NCBI RefSeq assembly: GCF_035961655.1
Contig: NZ_CP108393.1
Location: 4,855,001 to 4,919,000 of the forward strand
From: Streptomyces sp. NBC_01317
GTDB taxonomy: Bacteria > Actinomycetota > Actinomycetes > Streptomycetales > Streptomycetaceae
Direction of reading: 5' to 3'
DNA: 64,000 nucleotides
Shown here: positions 30,539 to 37,981 of the stretch, in pieces
Position numbering within the stretch: position 1 is the stretch's first letter
Layout of the letters: each line of letters starts with the position of its first letter
Notes under the pieces: generated by a model
Seen by the model: only the letters and a program-made list of their open reading frames with translations
Databases searched by the model: none
Told to the model about the DNA's origin: nothing
Translations under genes and position numbers: made by a program

Positions 30539-31294
30539 TCAGTGGCGGTAGAAGATCCGGTCGCGGTACTCGGTCATCACCCGTACGTTCCACTCGGGCC
30601 CGCCGTCCACATTGCCCGATCGCAGCAGCGGAGGCTCGGTGCCGCGCTCGACGAGTTCGCCGGCCGCCGCCGCCATCATCGCCTGCATCAGGGCGCTGGT
30701 GACGACCGTCGACGCCGGTGCGAAGGGTGCCTCGATGCCGTCGGCGGTCAGTTCCGCGTCCCCGACGGCGATCCCGTTGTCGAGGACGATGTCGCAGTGG
30801 TCCTTGAGGAAGCCGCCGAGGGAGTTGCGGGACTCGGTGCTGCTCGCGTACGCCACCGACGTGACGCCGATGACGGTCAGGCCGAGCGCACGCGCGTGCG
30901 ACGCCATCTCGACGGGCAGGATGTTCCGCCCGGAGAGGGAGATGACCACCAGGACGTCCCCGGCGGTGGCCGGGCTCGCGTCGAGCACGGTCGTCGCCAG
31001 GCCCTCCACCCGCTCCAGCGCCGAGCCGAGTGTGGCAGGCATGACGTCGACGCCCACGACACCGGGCACGGCCAGCAGGTTCATCAGGGCGAAGCCGCCC
31101 GCGCGGTAGACGACGTCCTGCGCGGCGAGCGAGGAGTGCCCGGCACCGAAGGCGAACAGCCGGCCCCCGGCCGCGACGGTGTCGGCGATCGCCCGCCCGG
31201 CCGCGGCGATGTTCGCGGACTCCGTGTCCCGTACGCGCTGGAGCAGGCCGATCGCGGCGTCGAAGAACTGATCGGCCAGCTTGCTCTCGCTCAT
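30539..31294 (-). CDS. SIS-domain phosphosugar-binding protein (UPF0309 type)
   Basis: A 251-residue single SIS-domain protein of the UPF0309 family, thought to bind or isomerise phosphorylated amino sugars. SIS signatures are LFAFGAGHSSLAAQDVVYRAGG (about residues 45-66) and GDVLVVISLSGRNILPVEMA (about 113-132), whose serines bind the sugar phosphate. GGAAGGG lies upstream of the ATG at 31294. A DasR-like box in its promoter region would tie it to N-acetylglucosamine control, in keeping with a phospho-amino-sugar ligand. It is divergent from dmdR1. The exact reaction is unknown. Confidence 0.88.
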   Translation of the reverse strand: MSESKLADQFFDAAIGLLQRVRDTESANIAAAGRAIADTVAAGGRLFAFGAGHSSLAAQDVVYRAGGFALMNLLAVPGVVGVDVMPATLGSALERVEGLATTVLDASPATAGDVLVVISLSGRNILPVEMASHARALGLTVIGVTSVAYASSTESRNSLGGFLKDHCDIVLDNGIAVGDAELTADGIEAPFAPASTVVTSALMQAMMAAAAGELVERGTEPPLLRSGNVDGGPEWNVRVMTEYRDRIFYRH

Positions 31295-31356
31295 GGGGGA
31301 GCCCTTCCAGGGGTGGGGCGGGAGGTGGGGGAATGCCGGTGCCGCGGATCACGTTG

Positions 31357-31380
31357 AGGTCTGGACCATTGCTCTGTCAA
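31357..31380 (-). promoter_or_regulatory. DasR-responsive-element-like box in SIS-gene promoter
   Basis: AGGTCTGGACCATT (31357-31370) preserves the GGTCT-x-GACCA core of the dre consensus ACTGGTCTAGACCAGT. A minus-strand TTGACA (31380-31375) lies directly upstream, so the box falls in the spacer of the promoter for the SIS gene starting at 31294. This is the usual position for repression by the GntR-type GlcNAc regulator DasR. The -10 box (around 31357-31352) is poor. Confidence 0.5.
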
Positions 31381-31389
31381 TACGCTTCC

Positions 31390-31442
31390 CGTGCGCTTCC
31401 CGCCTGTCTCCCGCCCGTCTCCCGTGCGTCTCCCGCCCGCTT
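31390..31442. repeat. Imperfect TCTCCCGCCCG repeats
   Basis: About four to five imperfect copies of a roughly 10-11 bp pyrimidine-rich unit (GTCTCCCGCCC, GTCTCCCGTGC) occur between the SIS promoter and dmdR1. They leave the plus strand almost purely pyrimidine. No known role. Confidence 0.5.
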
Positions 31443-31527
31443 TCGCGGGCCGCCGCCGCATCGGCGCCTCCGGCACGGCACGGTTGTCGGCGGTATGCGT
31501 CAGAATTGGGTCAGGGCCAGCGCACGA

Positions 31528-32319
31528 TTATCGAGGGGCACGTATGTCCGGACTGATCGACACCACGGAGATGTATCTCCGCACCATCCTTGAGCTCGAA
31601 GAGGAAGGTGTGGTCCCGATGCGCGCCCGGATCGCCGAGCGGCTGGACCAGAGCGGGCCCACGGTGAGCCAGACCGTGGCCCGCATGGAGCGCGACGGCC
31701 TGGTCCAGGTGGCGGGCGACCGGCATCTCGAACTGACGGAGGAAGGGCGCAGGCTGGCGATCCGCGTCATGCGCAAGCACCGGCTCGCGGAGTGCCTCCT
31801 GGTCGACGTGATCGGCCTGGAGTGGGAGCAGGTGCACGCGGAGGCGTGTCGCTGGGAGCACGTGATGAGCGAGGCGGTGGAGCGGCGCGTCCTGGAGCTG
31901 CTGCGCCACCCGACGGAGTCGCCGTACGGCAATCCGATCCCGGGTCTGGAGGAGCTGGGCGAGAAGGCGGAGGCCGACCCGTTCCTCGACGCGGGCATGG
32001 TGAGCCTGGCGGAGCTGGATCCGGGCGCGGAGGGCAAGACGGTGGTGGTGCGGCGGATCGGCGAGCCGATCCAGACCGACGCCCAGCTGATGTACACGCT
32101 GCGGCGGGCCGGGGTGCAGCCCGGGTCCGTGGTGAGCGTGACGGAGTCCCCCGGCGGGGTGCTGGTCGGGAGCAGCGGCGAGGCGGCGGAGCTGGACGCG
32201 GAGGTGGCGTCGCACGTGTTCGTGGCCAAGCGCTGAGCGCTTGGCGCGTTGGGGTGTGCGGGGGCGCGCGTCATTGTCCTGAGCGCCGAGGGCGCGTGCC
32301 GGGCTGTCCGCCGGGGCAT
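31528..32319 (-). CDS. Possible antisense ORF of the adm type overlapping dmdR1
   Basis: A 263-codon open frame runs antiparallel through all of dmdR1 (about 28 kDa if made). From memory, S. coelicolor expresses Adm proteins from the complement of dmdR1, and they affect siderophore and antibiotic production. Here the predicted product is Ser/Thr/Arg-rich without a recognisable domain, and another antisense frame (31511-32422, His/Arg-rich) is also open. In GC-rich DNA open antisense frames are common by chance, so the entry rests on the published precedent rather than on coding signal. Confidence 0.3.
   Translation of the reverse strand: MPRRTARHAPSALRTMTRAPAHPNAPSAQRLATNTCDATSASSSAASPLLPTSTPPGDSVTLTTDPGCTPARRSVYISWASVWIGSPIRRTTTVLPSAPGSSSARLTMPASRNGSASAFSPSSSRPGIGLPYGDSVGWRSSSRTRRSTASLITCSQRHASACTCSHSRPITSTRRHSASRCLRMTRIASLRPSSVSSRCRSPATWTRPSRSMRATVWLTVGPLWSSRSAIRARIGTTPSSSSSRMVRRYISVVSISPDIRAPR
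31544..32236 (+). CDS. dmdR1: Iron-dependent repressor DmdR1 (DtxR/IdeR family)
   Basis: A 230-residue Fe(II)-activated repressor of siderophore and iron-uptake genes. The N-terminal winged HTH (RIAERLDQSGPTVSQTVARM) is followed by the dimerisation/metal domain. The DtxR metal ligands fall at identical numbers: M10, C102, E105, H106 (primary site) and H79, E83, H98 (ancillary site). The C-terminal SH3-like domain (about 150-230) is present. GAGGGG lies 5 nt before ATG 31544. In S. coelicolor the opposite strand of dmdR1 carries the antisense gene adm; a long open antisense frame exists here too (31528-32319). No iron box was seen in its own promoter region. Confidence 0.95.
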   Translation: MSGLIDTTEMYLRTILELEEEGVVPMRARIAERLDQSGPTVSQTVARMERDGLVQVAGDRHLELTEEGRRLAIRVMRKHRLAECLLVDVIGLEWEQVHAEACRWEHVMSEAVERRVLELLRHPTESPYGNPIPGLEELGEKAEADPFLDAGMVSLAELDPGAEGKTVVVRRIGEPIQTDAQLMYTLRRAGVQPGSVVSVTESPGGVLVGSSGEAAELDAEVASHVFVAKR

Positions 32320-32464
32320 ATGTCAGGCAGACCTCGGGGAGGGAGCGGTGATGTGGGGGTACGGACACGGGTACGCCGCGTCGCCCTCCGGTGACGCCCC
32401 GTGCGCTGGGCGCGCGCCGCACTCCCCTTCCCCCCTCCCTTTGCCCCTCTCCTCCGTACGGAGA

Positions 32465-32494
32465 GGGCTCCGGCGCCTCATGGCACCGGAGCCC
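32465..32494. terminator. Hairpin downstream of dmdR1
   Basis: GGGCTCCGG (32465-32473) pairs with CCGGAGCCC (32486-32494), with GCC/GGC pairing inside around a TCAT loop. It lies 229 nt after the dmdR1 stop. The interval 32237-32464 otherwise holds only a short unsupported open frame beginning at ATG 32351. Confidence 0.55.
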
Positions 32495-32659
32495 TTCCTC
32501 CCCCGCGCCGACCCGGAGCCCCGAGCTCCCAGGGTCGGCGCTTTCGGACCCTCATCCCCGAGTGGTCCGCCTCCCGGAGAACATCTCCCCTCGGGTGCGA
32601 CCGGCAATCCCCGAGCGGGGTCACTCGAACGAGCGGTGTTGTAGACCAGAACGGCGTTT

Positions 32660-32679
32660 TCGAATGGGAGTTCGATAGT
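32660..32679 (+). promoter_or_regulatory. SOS-box-like operator overlapping a -10 box
   Basis: TCGAATGGGAGTTCGA (32660-32675) matches the actinobacterial LexA consensus TCGAAC-N4-GTTCGA at 11 of 12 specified positions (C to T at position 6). It overlaps GATAGT (32674-32679), a plausible -10 hexamer about 50 bp upstream of the hydrolase start. A damage-inducible promoter is inferred. Confidence 0.5.
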
Positions 32680-32729
32680 CTGGCGGGGTCGGACTCGACC
32701 ACTCAGGACCGAAGGGGGTGCCAGGACGC

Positions 32730-33596
32730 ATGGTTCAGCGCATCGATGTGACCGGAGCCGAGGGGGTACGCCTCGCCGCCTGGGAGTTCGGGGAGCCGCC
32801 CAAGCGGGGCGGGGAGTCCGGCGAGCGGGAGTCCGGCGTGTTACTGCTCCACGGGCTCATGGGCCGCGCCTCGCACTGGGCCTCGACGGCCCGGTGGCTC
32901 GGCGAGCGGCACCGCGCGGTCGCGCTCGACCAGCGGGGCCACGGGCGCAGCGAGAAGCCGGCGGAGGGCCCCTTCACCCGCGAGGCGTACGTCGCCGACG
33001 CGGAGGCCGTGGTCGAACAGCTCGGGCTCGCGCCGGTCACCCTGATCGGGCACTCGATGGGCGCGCTGACGGCGTGGCAGCTCGCGGCGAAGCGGCCCGA
33101 CCTGGTGCGGGCGCTGATCATCTGCGACATGCGGGCGTCGGCGCTGGGCGCGGCGTCGCAGCGGGAGTGGGAGGACTGGTTCAAGACGTGGCCGGTCCCG
33201 TTCGCGACGCTGGCGGACGTCAGGAAGTGGTTCGGCGAGGACGATCCGTGGGTGGAGCGCGCGACGCCCGCGCGGGGGGAGTTCTACGCGGAGGTGATGG
33301 CGGAGCGCGCGGACGGCTGGGGCCCGGTGTTCTCGCGCCGCCAGATGCTGACGTCGCGGGAGACGTGGGTGTACGACGCGCACTGGGAGGAGCTGGCGCA
33401 GGTCCGGTGCCCGACGCTGGTGGTGCGGGGGCTGGACGGGGAGCTGGGGCGGGCGGAGGCGCAGGAGATGGTGCGGGTGCTGCCGCGGGGTGCGTATGCG
33501 GAGGTCGCGGATGCGGGCCACCTGGTCCACTACGACCGCCCGGACGCGTGGCGCGCGGCGATCGAGCCTTTCCTGGACGAGGTCCTCGCGCCGTAG
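32730..33596 (+). CDS. Alpha/beta-fold hydrolase with TTA codon
   Basis: A 288-residue alpha/beta hydrolase. The oxyanion block is LLHGLMGRASHW, the nucleophile elbow is IGHSMGALTAW (serine near residue 112), an acid lies in the VVRGLDGELGR region, and the catalytic histidine is in DAGHLVHYDRP. Substrate is unknown; the shape is that of esterases, lactonases and C-C hydrolases. Codon 38 is TTA (32841-32843), a codon read only by the bldA tRNA, so translation should depend on development. ATG 32730 is used; a GTG at 32718 sits directly on the purine-rich ribosome site and is less likely. An SOS-like box lies upstream, and a long intergenic repeat follows its stop. Confidence 0.9.
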   Translation: MVQRIDVTGAEGVRLAAWEFGEPPKRGGESGERESGVLLLHGLMGRASHWASTARWLGERHRAVALDQRGHGRSEKPAEGPFTREAYVADAEAVVEQLGLAPVTLIGHSMGALTAWQLAAKRPDLVRALIICDMRASALGAASQREWEDWFKTWPVPFATLADVRKWFGEDDPWVERATPARGEFYAEVMAERADGWGPVFSRRQMLTSRETWVYDAHWEELAQVRCPTLVVRGLDGELGRAEAQEMVRVLPRGAYAEVADAGHLVHYDRPDAWRAAIEPFLDEVLAP

Positions 33597-33765
33597 CGCC
33601 CTTGGCCTGGCGGCCGTGCTTTTGTCCTCAATCGCCGGACGGGCTTTGTTTGTGCGTCTGCCCGGTGCGGGTGGGTGCGGTTTACTGATTGTCCTCAATC
33701 GCCGGACGGGCTTGGTTGTGCCCGCTGCGGGCCGGTTGCGTATGCGCGGGTTGTTGCCGGGGGCC

Positions 33766-33879
33766 GGGCAGGGGTCGTGTCCTGCACTGCATGTTTTACG
33801 TCGCGTTCCGGACCTTGTTTGGTTCGGGTTCGCCACGCGACACAAAACACGCTCTACGTTCCGGACACGACCCCTGCCC
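33766..33879. repeat. 114-bp element with perfect 17-bp terminal inverted repeats (copy A, left)
   Basis: Ends GGGCAGGGGTCGTGTCC (33766-33782) and its exact complement (33863-33879) enclose a body containing ACTGCATGTTTTACG and GCGACACAAAACACGC. The body is homologous, in reverse orientation, to the element at 34218-34327. Its size and TIRs are MITE-like, but no target duplication was recognised. Confidence 0.6.
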
Positions 33880-34217
33880 GTCCCCCTTCCACGCCCGCGC
33901 CAAGGCAAATCAAGCCCGTCCGGCGTTTGAGGACATCCGTAAGCCGCACCCGGCACCGGGCAGAGGCCAAAATCCAGCCTGTCCGGCGTTTGAGGACATT
34001 GGTAAGCCGCGCTCGCGTACCGGGCAGAGGCCACACTCCAGCCTGTCCGGCGTTTGAGGACATTGGTAAGCCGCGCGCGCACCGGGCAGGGGCGCCATCC
34101 AGCCCGTCCGGCGTTTGAGGACGTTGGTAAGCGGCACTGTCCACCGGGCAGAGGCGGGGCTCCCCGGGCCGGCGGGGTCGTTGAGCTCTCCCTCGGCGTG
34201 AGGGGGGTGGGGTCGGA

Positions 34218-34327
34218 GGAGGTGCGTGTGTCCGGACGTAAAGCGTGTTTTGTGGCGCATGGCTACCGGTGAACTGGACGAGTTCCTGAGGCGCCGTAAA
34301 ACATGCAGTCCGGACATACGTACCTCC
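34218..34327. repeat. 110-bp inverted-repeat element (copy A, right)
   Basis: Ends GGAGGTGCGTGTGTCCGGA and, inverted, GGAGGTACGTATGTCCGGA differ at two positions. The inside carries AAGCGTGTTTTGTGGCGC and GGCGCCGTAAAACATGC, which pair with each other imperfectly. It is an inverted, diverged relative of the element at 33766-33879. Confidence 0.55.
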
Positions 34328-34436
34328 GGAGGCCCCGGCCCCCGTCACCACGGCAAACCCAGCCCGTCCGGCGATTGAGGACAATCAGTAAGCGCAACGG
34401 ACACCGGGCAGAGGCCACAACCAAGCGCAGCCAGCG

Positions 34437-36023
34437 TCAACCCTTACTTACCGCCGACAGGATCTCCGGCAGACGCCGAGACGTCTGGGGCGCCGCCACA
34501 CGGAGCCCCGCCTCGGCCACGAGGCACCCGTACGCCACCCCCAGCGGCAGCAAGACCCACCCGGCATCGAGCCAAAACGTCACGGCCACCACAGGCGCAC
34601 ACACCGCTCCCGCCACCACCACACCCCCCAGCATCGACAGCCACGCCAGCCCCGCCTGGCCCGGCGCCACGTTCTTGTAGCCGCTGTCCTGCGGAATGGA
34701 GTACGCCAGGCGCGCGGAAGAAACCGCGCCCGTCGCCAGCAGCGCGCCCAGTGCGGCGAAGGAGAGGCCGAGCGCTTCGGGCAGCGCGCCCCAGTCGCCC
34801 AGGACCGCGGCCGTCAGTACGACCACCAGGAGCGAGTACGGCACCGAGACCAGGAGCAACGCCAGCGCCCGCGCCCGCAGTTCGAGGTACGCGTCGCGCG
34901 GGGAGGAGATCGTCAGGGCCACCATCCAGAACGCGGAGGTGTCCTGCCCGAACTGGTTGCTCATCTGCACCCCGATCATCCCCACCGCGAACAGCGACAG
35001 ATAGATCGACCCGCTCCCCTGCACCGCGTTGAGCAGCGGCACGATCAGACCCACCGCCAGCGACGTCACCCAGCCCGCCTTCGTCTTCGGGTCCCGCCAC
35101 GCGTACCGCAGGCTGCGTACGACCACCGCGCCGGTACGCCCCTCCGGCAGCCGGAGCGAGGACGGCAAGGACAGGAGGGACCGCGAACCCTTCCGCGTCG
35201 GCTCCGCCGCCGACAGCGTGGAGCCGTCCGGCGCCGTCATCAGCTTCACCAGCGACCGCTGCCAGGCGTAGAGGAGTGCGCCCAAGGCGGCGACGGACAA
35301 GAGGAGTTGGAGCGCCGCGCTTCCGTACGCGCCCTCACTCGCCGAGTCCACCGCCCCCAGCGCCGACGCCGGCGGCAGCCACCGTACGACGTCCGCCGCC
35401 GGCGTCAGCTCCGCGAGGCCGCCCGCGTCGCCGAGCCGCTGGACCCCGAAGCTGACGAACTGCGCGCCGACCGCGATCACCAGCCCGCTCAGGACCGCGA
35501 GGTCACGGCCCTTGCGCGAGGTCAGCAGCCGGATGTTCGCCGCCGCGACCGCCCGCGCCAGCGCCACGTACACGAGCAGCGCCAGGGGTACGGCGACCAC
35601 CGCCGCGGCCACCCCCGCCGCGCCCCGCGCCGACGCCACCGCCGAGCCGACCAGCAGGCAGAGCGCGAACAGCGGCCCGATCCCCACCAGCGACGCCACG
35701 AGCAGCGCGCCGATCAGCGGGCGCGGGCGCAGCGGCAGCATCACCAGCTTGGTCGGGTCGAGGGTCTCGTCGCCGCCGGGGAAGAACAGCGGCATCACCG
35801 CCCAGCCCACCGCCAGTACGGCGGCCAACAGCACGGTCACGGTGGCCGCGTGGGCGTTCCCGCGCAGCAGGACGAGGCCGAGGAGCTGAAGCGCCGCGAA
35901 GAGCAGGGTGATGACGAGCGAGGTGATATACACGGCCTTGCGGCCGGACGACTGCCGTAGCCCGTTGCGCAGGAGCGAGAGCTTCAGCCGTACGAAGAGC
36001 GGGGTCAGCGCGGCCGTGTTCAC
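34437..36023 (-). CDS. ABC-2-type exporter permease
   Basis: A 528-residue polytopic protein with about twelve hydrophobic helices in two clusters separated by a cytoplasmic stretch (about residues 255-300). It fits the large ABC-2-like permeases paired with a single ATPase in actinobacteria. The FFPGGDETLDPTKLVMLPL loop early in the protein is typical of this group. GTG 36023 overlaps the ATPase stop by four bases (GTGA), so ATPase and permease are translationally coupled and form one transporter. The exported substrate is unknown. Its 3' end lies 18 bp from long repeat A. Confidence 0.85.
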   Translation of the reverse strand: MNTAALTPLFVRLKLSLLRNGLRQSSGRKAVYITSLVITLLFAALQLLGLVLLRGNAHAATVTVLLAAVLAVGWAVMPLFFPGGDETLDPTKLVMLPLRPRPLIGALLVASLVGIGPLFALCLLVGSAVASARGAAGVAAAVVAVPLALLVYVALARAVAAANIRLLTSRKGRDLAVLSGLVIAVGAQFVSFGVQRLGDAGGLAELTPAADVVRWLPPASALGAVDSASEGAYGSAALQLLLSVAALGALLYAWQRSLVKLMTAPDGSTLSAAEPTRKGSRSLLSLPSSLRLPEGRTGAVVVRSLRYAWRDPKTKAGWVTSLAVGLIVPLLNAVQGSGSIYLSLFAVGMIGVQMSNQFGQDTSAFWMVALTISSPRDAYLELRARALALLLVSVPYSLLVVVLTAAVLGDWGALPEALGLSFAALGALLATGAVSSARLAYSIPQDSGYKNVAPGQAGLAWLSMLGGVVVAGAVCAPVVAVTFWLDAGWVLLPLGVAYGCLVAEAGLRVAAPQTSRRLPEILSAVSKG

Positions 36024-36898
36024 CGGGCCCCGCCCAGCCAGTCAAGGGTCTCCCCGGTCCCGCGCCCGTGCGCGCCGACCAGTTCGAGGAAGGCGCTCTG
36101 GAGGGACGGCGCGCCGCCCCGTACCTCCGCGAGCGTCCCCTGCGCGCGGATGCGGCCGCCCGCCATGACGGCGACCCAGTCGCACAGCGACTCGACGAGT
36201 TCCATCACATGGCTGGAGAAGACGACGGTCGCGCCCGACTCGGTGTAGCGCTCCAGCACGGTCCGCACGGTCTGCGCGGAGACGGGGTCGACGCCCTCGA
36301 ACGGCTCGTCCAGGAAGAGGACTTCGGGGTTGTGCAGGAGCGCGGCGGCGAGCCCGATCTTCTTCCGCATGCCCGTCGAGTAGTCCACGACGAGCTTGTG
36401 CTGCGCGCCCGCCAGGTCCAGTACGTCGAGGAGCTGGGTGGCCCGCTGGTCGACCTCGGCGCCGGGCAGCCCCCGCAGCCGCCCGGTGTAGCCGAGGAGT
36501 TCACGCCCGGAGAGCCGTTCGAAGAGCCGCAGGCCCTCGGGCAGCACCCCGATGCGGGCCTTGACCGCCACCGGGTCGCCCCACACGTCGTGCCCGGCGA
36601 CCCGTACCCGTCCCTGGTCGGGCCGGAGCAGGCCGGTCACCATGGAGAGGGTGGTGGTCTTGCCCGCGCCGTTCGGCCCGACCAGTCCGACGAACCTGCC
36701 CGCCGGCAGGGCGAGATCGATGCCCGCGACGGCGATCTGCTCGCCGAAGCGCTTCCACAGTCCCTCGACCTGGACGGCCGGCGGGGCCGTTTCCGTGGCG
36801 GGCGGGGCCGTCCCCACGACGGGCGGAGCTGTTCCTATGTCCACCGGGGGGCCCGCTGTCGCGGACGTCCTGCCCGGTCCGTGCTGTTCTTCCGGCAT
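36020..36898 (-). CDS. ABC transporter ATP-binding protein
   Basis: A 292-residue ABC ATPase. After a Pro/Ala-rich 40-residue start, Walker A is GPNGAGKTTT (about residue 73), the Q-loop region is VLPEGLRLFERLSG, the signature is YSTGMRKK, Walker B is EVLFLDEPFEGVD and the switch histidine is in FSSHVME. It powers the permease encoded immediately downstream. The signature STGMR replaces LSGGQ, as commonly seen in exporter ATPases of the CcmA/DrrA type. The ATG at 36898 is followed by repeats of T-A-P-P. The substrate is not predictable. Confidence 0.93.
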   Translation of the reverse strand: MPEEQHGPGRTSATAGPPVDIGTAPPVVGTAPPATETAPPAVQVEGLWKRFGEQIAVAGIDLALPAGRFVGLVGPNGAGKTTTLSMVTGLLRPDQGRVRVAGHDVWGDPVAVKARIGVLPEGLRLFERLSGRELLGYTGRLRGLPGAEVDQRATQLLDVLDLAGAQHKLVVDYSTGMRKKIGLAAALLHNPEVLFLDEPFEGVDPVSAQTVRTVLERYTESGATVVFSSHVMELVESLCDWVAVMAGGRIRAQGTLAEVRGGAPSLQSAFLELVGAHGRGTGETLDWLGGAR

Positions 36899-36992
36899 GG
36901 AGCACTACCTCTCGGTCTCCCCGCGCCGGTTCCCGTACCGACCGGGACGACCACCCTACGTACGCCCGTCGGCTGTGTCTGCCCGGGCGTGA

Positions 36993-37694
36993 TCAGCTCT
37001 TTCGCGCCCGTTCCGCCGCCGCGTCCCGTCCGCACGCGTACGCCAGCGGGCTGATCAGCTCGTCGGCGTCCGGCAGCCAGCGGTTGGCCGGGGTGGGGCG
37101 GCGGGCCCACTGCACCGCCCCGTGGCCGCCGAGGCGGGTCGGCGGCGCCGCCACGTACTCCCCCTCGCCGTGCGTGACCAGGTCGATCGCGGCGGGCACC
37201 CAACCCAGCGCCGTCACGAGGCCGTCCACCTTGAGGGCCGCGCCCGGCAGGACGAAGAACAGCAGCCGCCGGTCCGGGGTCCAGGTCACGGGACCGAGCG
37301 TCAGGCGCATCCGCTCCATCCTGGCGAGCGCCAGGAATCCCGCCGACTCCGGTACGTCCAGAGCGTCGAAGGTACGTCCCGTCGGCAGCAGGACCGCGGC
37401 CCGGGGCCGCTCCGACCACAGCCGACGCGCCGCGGGCGCACTGCCCGTGGCCTGCTGCGCCCAGTCGGCGCCCGTCGCGTGCGCCCCCGGCGAGGCACAG
37501 GCCGGGTCGCCGCACGAGCAACGCTCCGTGCCCGCCACCGCCTCCAGCCAGGTGCCGGGGAACACGTCCCAGTGCCGTTCTTCCGTGTACCGCACCGCGC
37601 AGTCCAGCGGCAGTTCGCCACGCTGATGAGGGATCTGTGCCGCGCCCGTGACGCCGAGGGTCTCTTCCACGCAGAGCACAACTCCCGCCGTCAC
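36993..37694 (-). CDS. Bifunctional DNA primase/polymerase (Prim-Pol)-domain-like protein
   Basis: A 233-residue protein resembling short streptomycete proteins annotated as bifunctional DNA primase/polymerase. The N-terminal block HWDVFPGTWLE followed by CSCGDPACASPGAH and DWAQQAT matches the start of Prim-Pol domains, including a small Cys cluster. I do not see the full catalytic DxD set, so the protein may be a degenerate member. The start is uncertain: GTG 37694 is directly adjacent to its GGAG, and GTG 37679 or 37670 are alternatives. It is divergent from the XRE/TPR regulator at 37982. Confidence 0.6.
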   Translation of the reverse strand: MTAGVVLCVEETLGVTGAAQIPHQRGELPLDCAVRYTEERHWDVFPGTWLEAVAGTERCSCGDPACASPGAHATGADWAQQATGSAPAARRLWSERPRAAVLLPTGRTFDALDVPESAGFLALARMERMRLTLGPVTWTPDRRLLFFVLPGAALKVDGLVTALGWVPAAIDLVTHGEGEYVAAPPTRLGGHGAVQWARRPTPANRWLPDADELISPLAYACGRDAAAERARKS

Positions 37695-37937
37695 CTCCGG
37701 TTACGGGCGTACCGCGCGCCGACCCGCATGTGGGGCGCATGGATGCATGGACGGGGGCGCGCGGGCCCGCGGAGGCCGGTTGGCGGGTACGCACCGTCCG
37801 TGGTCGGGCACGATGGGACAGGTGCGGCCCACATCAGAGCAAGTACACCCGCATGGCCAAAACACGCCATGTTTCATGAGGTTCCTCTAAATATCGCCGA
37901 TTCAGCCCAAGCCGCGCATTCTCTGCATTTCTGCCGG

Positions 37938-37963
37938 GCAGTGATCAGTGAGCTGATCACTGC
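37938..37963. promoter_or_regulatory. 11-4-11 palindrome upstream of XRE gene (BldD-like words)
   Basis: GCAGTGATCAG (37938-37948) and CTGATCACTGC (37953-37963) are perfect complements around TGAG, centred 31 bp before the TTG start of the XRE-family gene. It contains AGTGA...TCACT twice (one nested), close to the BldD consensus AGTGA-Nm-TCACC. Likely an operator for autoregulation or for BldD. Confidence 0.6.
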
Positions 37964-37981
37964 GGCCACAGGGGGTATCCA

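Larger units (their letters stand above)
33622..34418. repeat. Long intergenic repeat, copy A (~0.8 kb)
   Basis: Nearly identical to copy B at 44152-44946 (differences are scattered single bases and a few short indels). In order it contains two inverted copies of TGTCCTCAATCGCCGGACGG (33622, 33692), a 114-bp inverted-repeat element, four tandem ~60-bp units each with TCCGGCGTTTGAGGAC, a second 110-bp element, and a final TCCGGCGATTGAGGAC unit. The core palindromic words are common intergenic repeats of Streptomyces. It fills the gap between the convergent hydrolase and ABC permease genes, so it may act as a bidirectional terminator. No gene is supported inside. Confidence 0.92.

Noticed and set aside
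32351..32644. 98-codon frame after dmdR1 with a fair ribosome site
   Set aside because: It runs through a hairpin terminator and is Pro/Arg-rich without any family; no coding evidence beyond being open.
33900..34140. CRISPR-like pattern of TCCGGCGTTTGAGGAC every ~60 bp in the long repeats
   Set aside because: The intervening sequences are themselves similar between units, so these are tandem ~60-bp units and not unique spacers.
34259..34320. ATG frame M-A-T-G-E-L-D-E-F-L in long repeat A, resembling the start of an XRE/MmyB regulator
   Set aside because: It lies inside a palindromic element, stops soon after, and copy B lacks the ATG.
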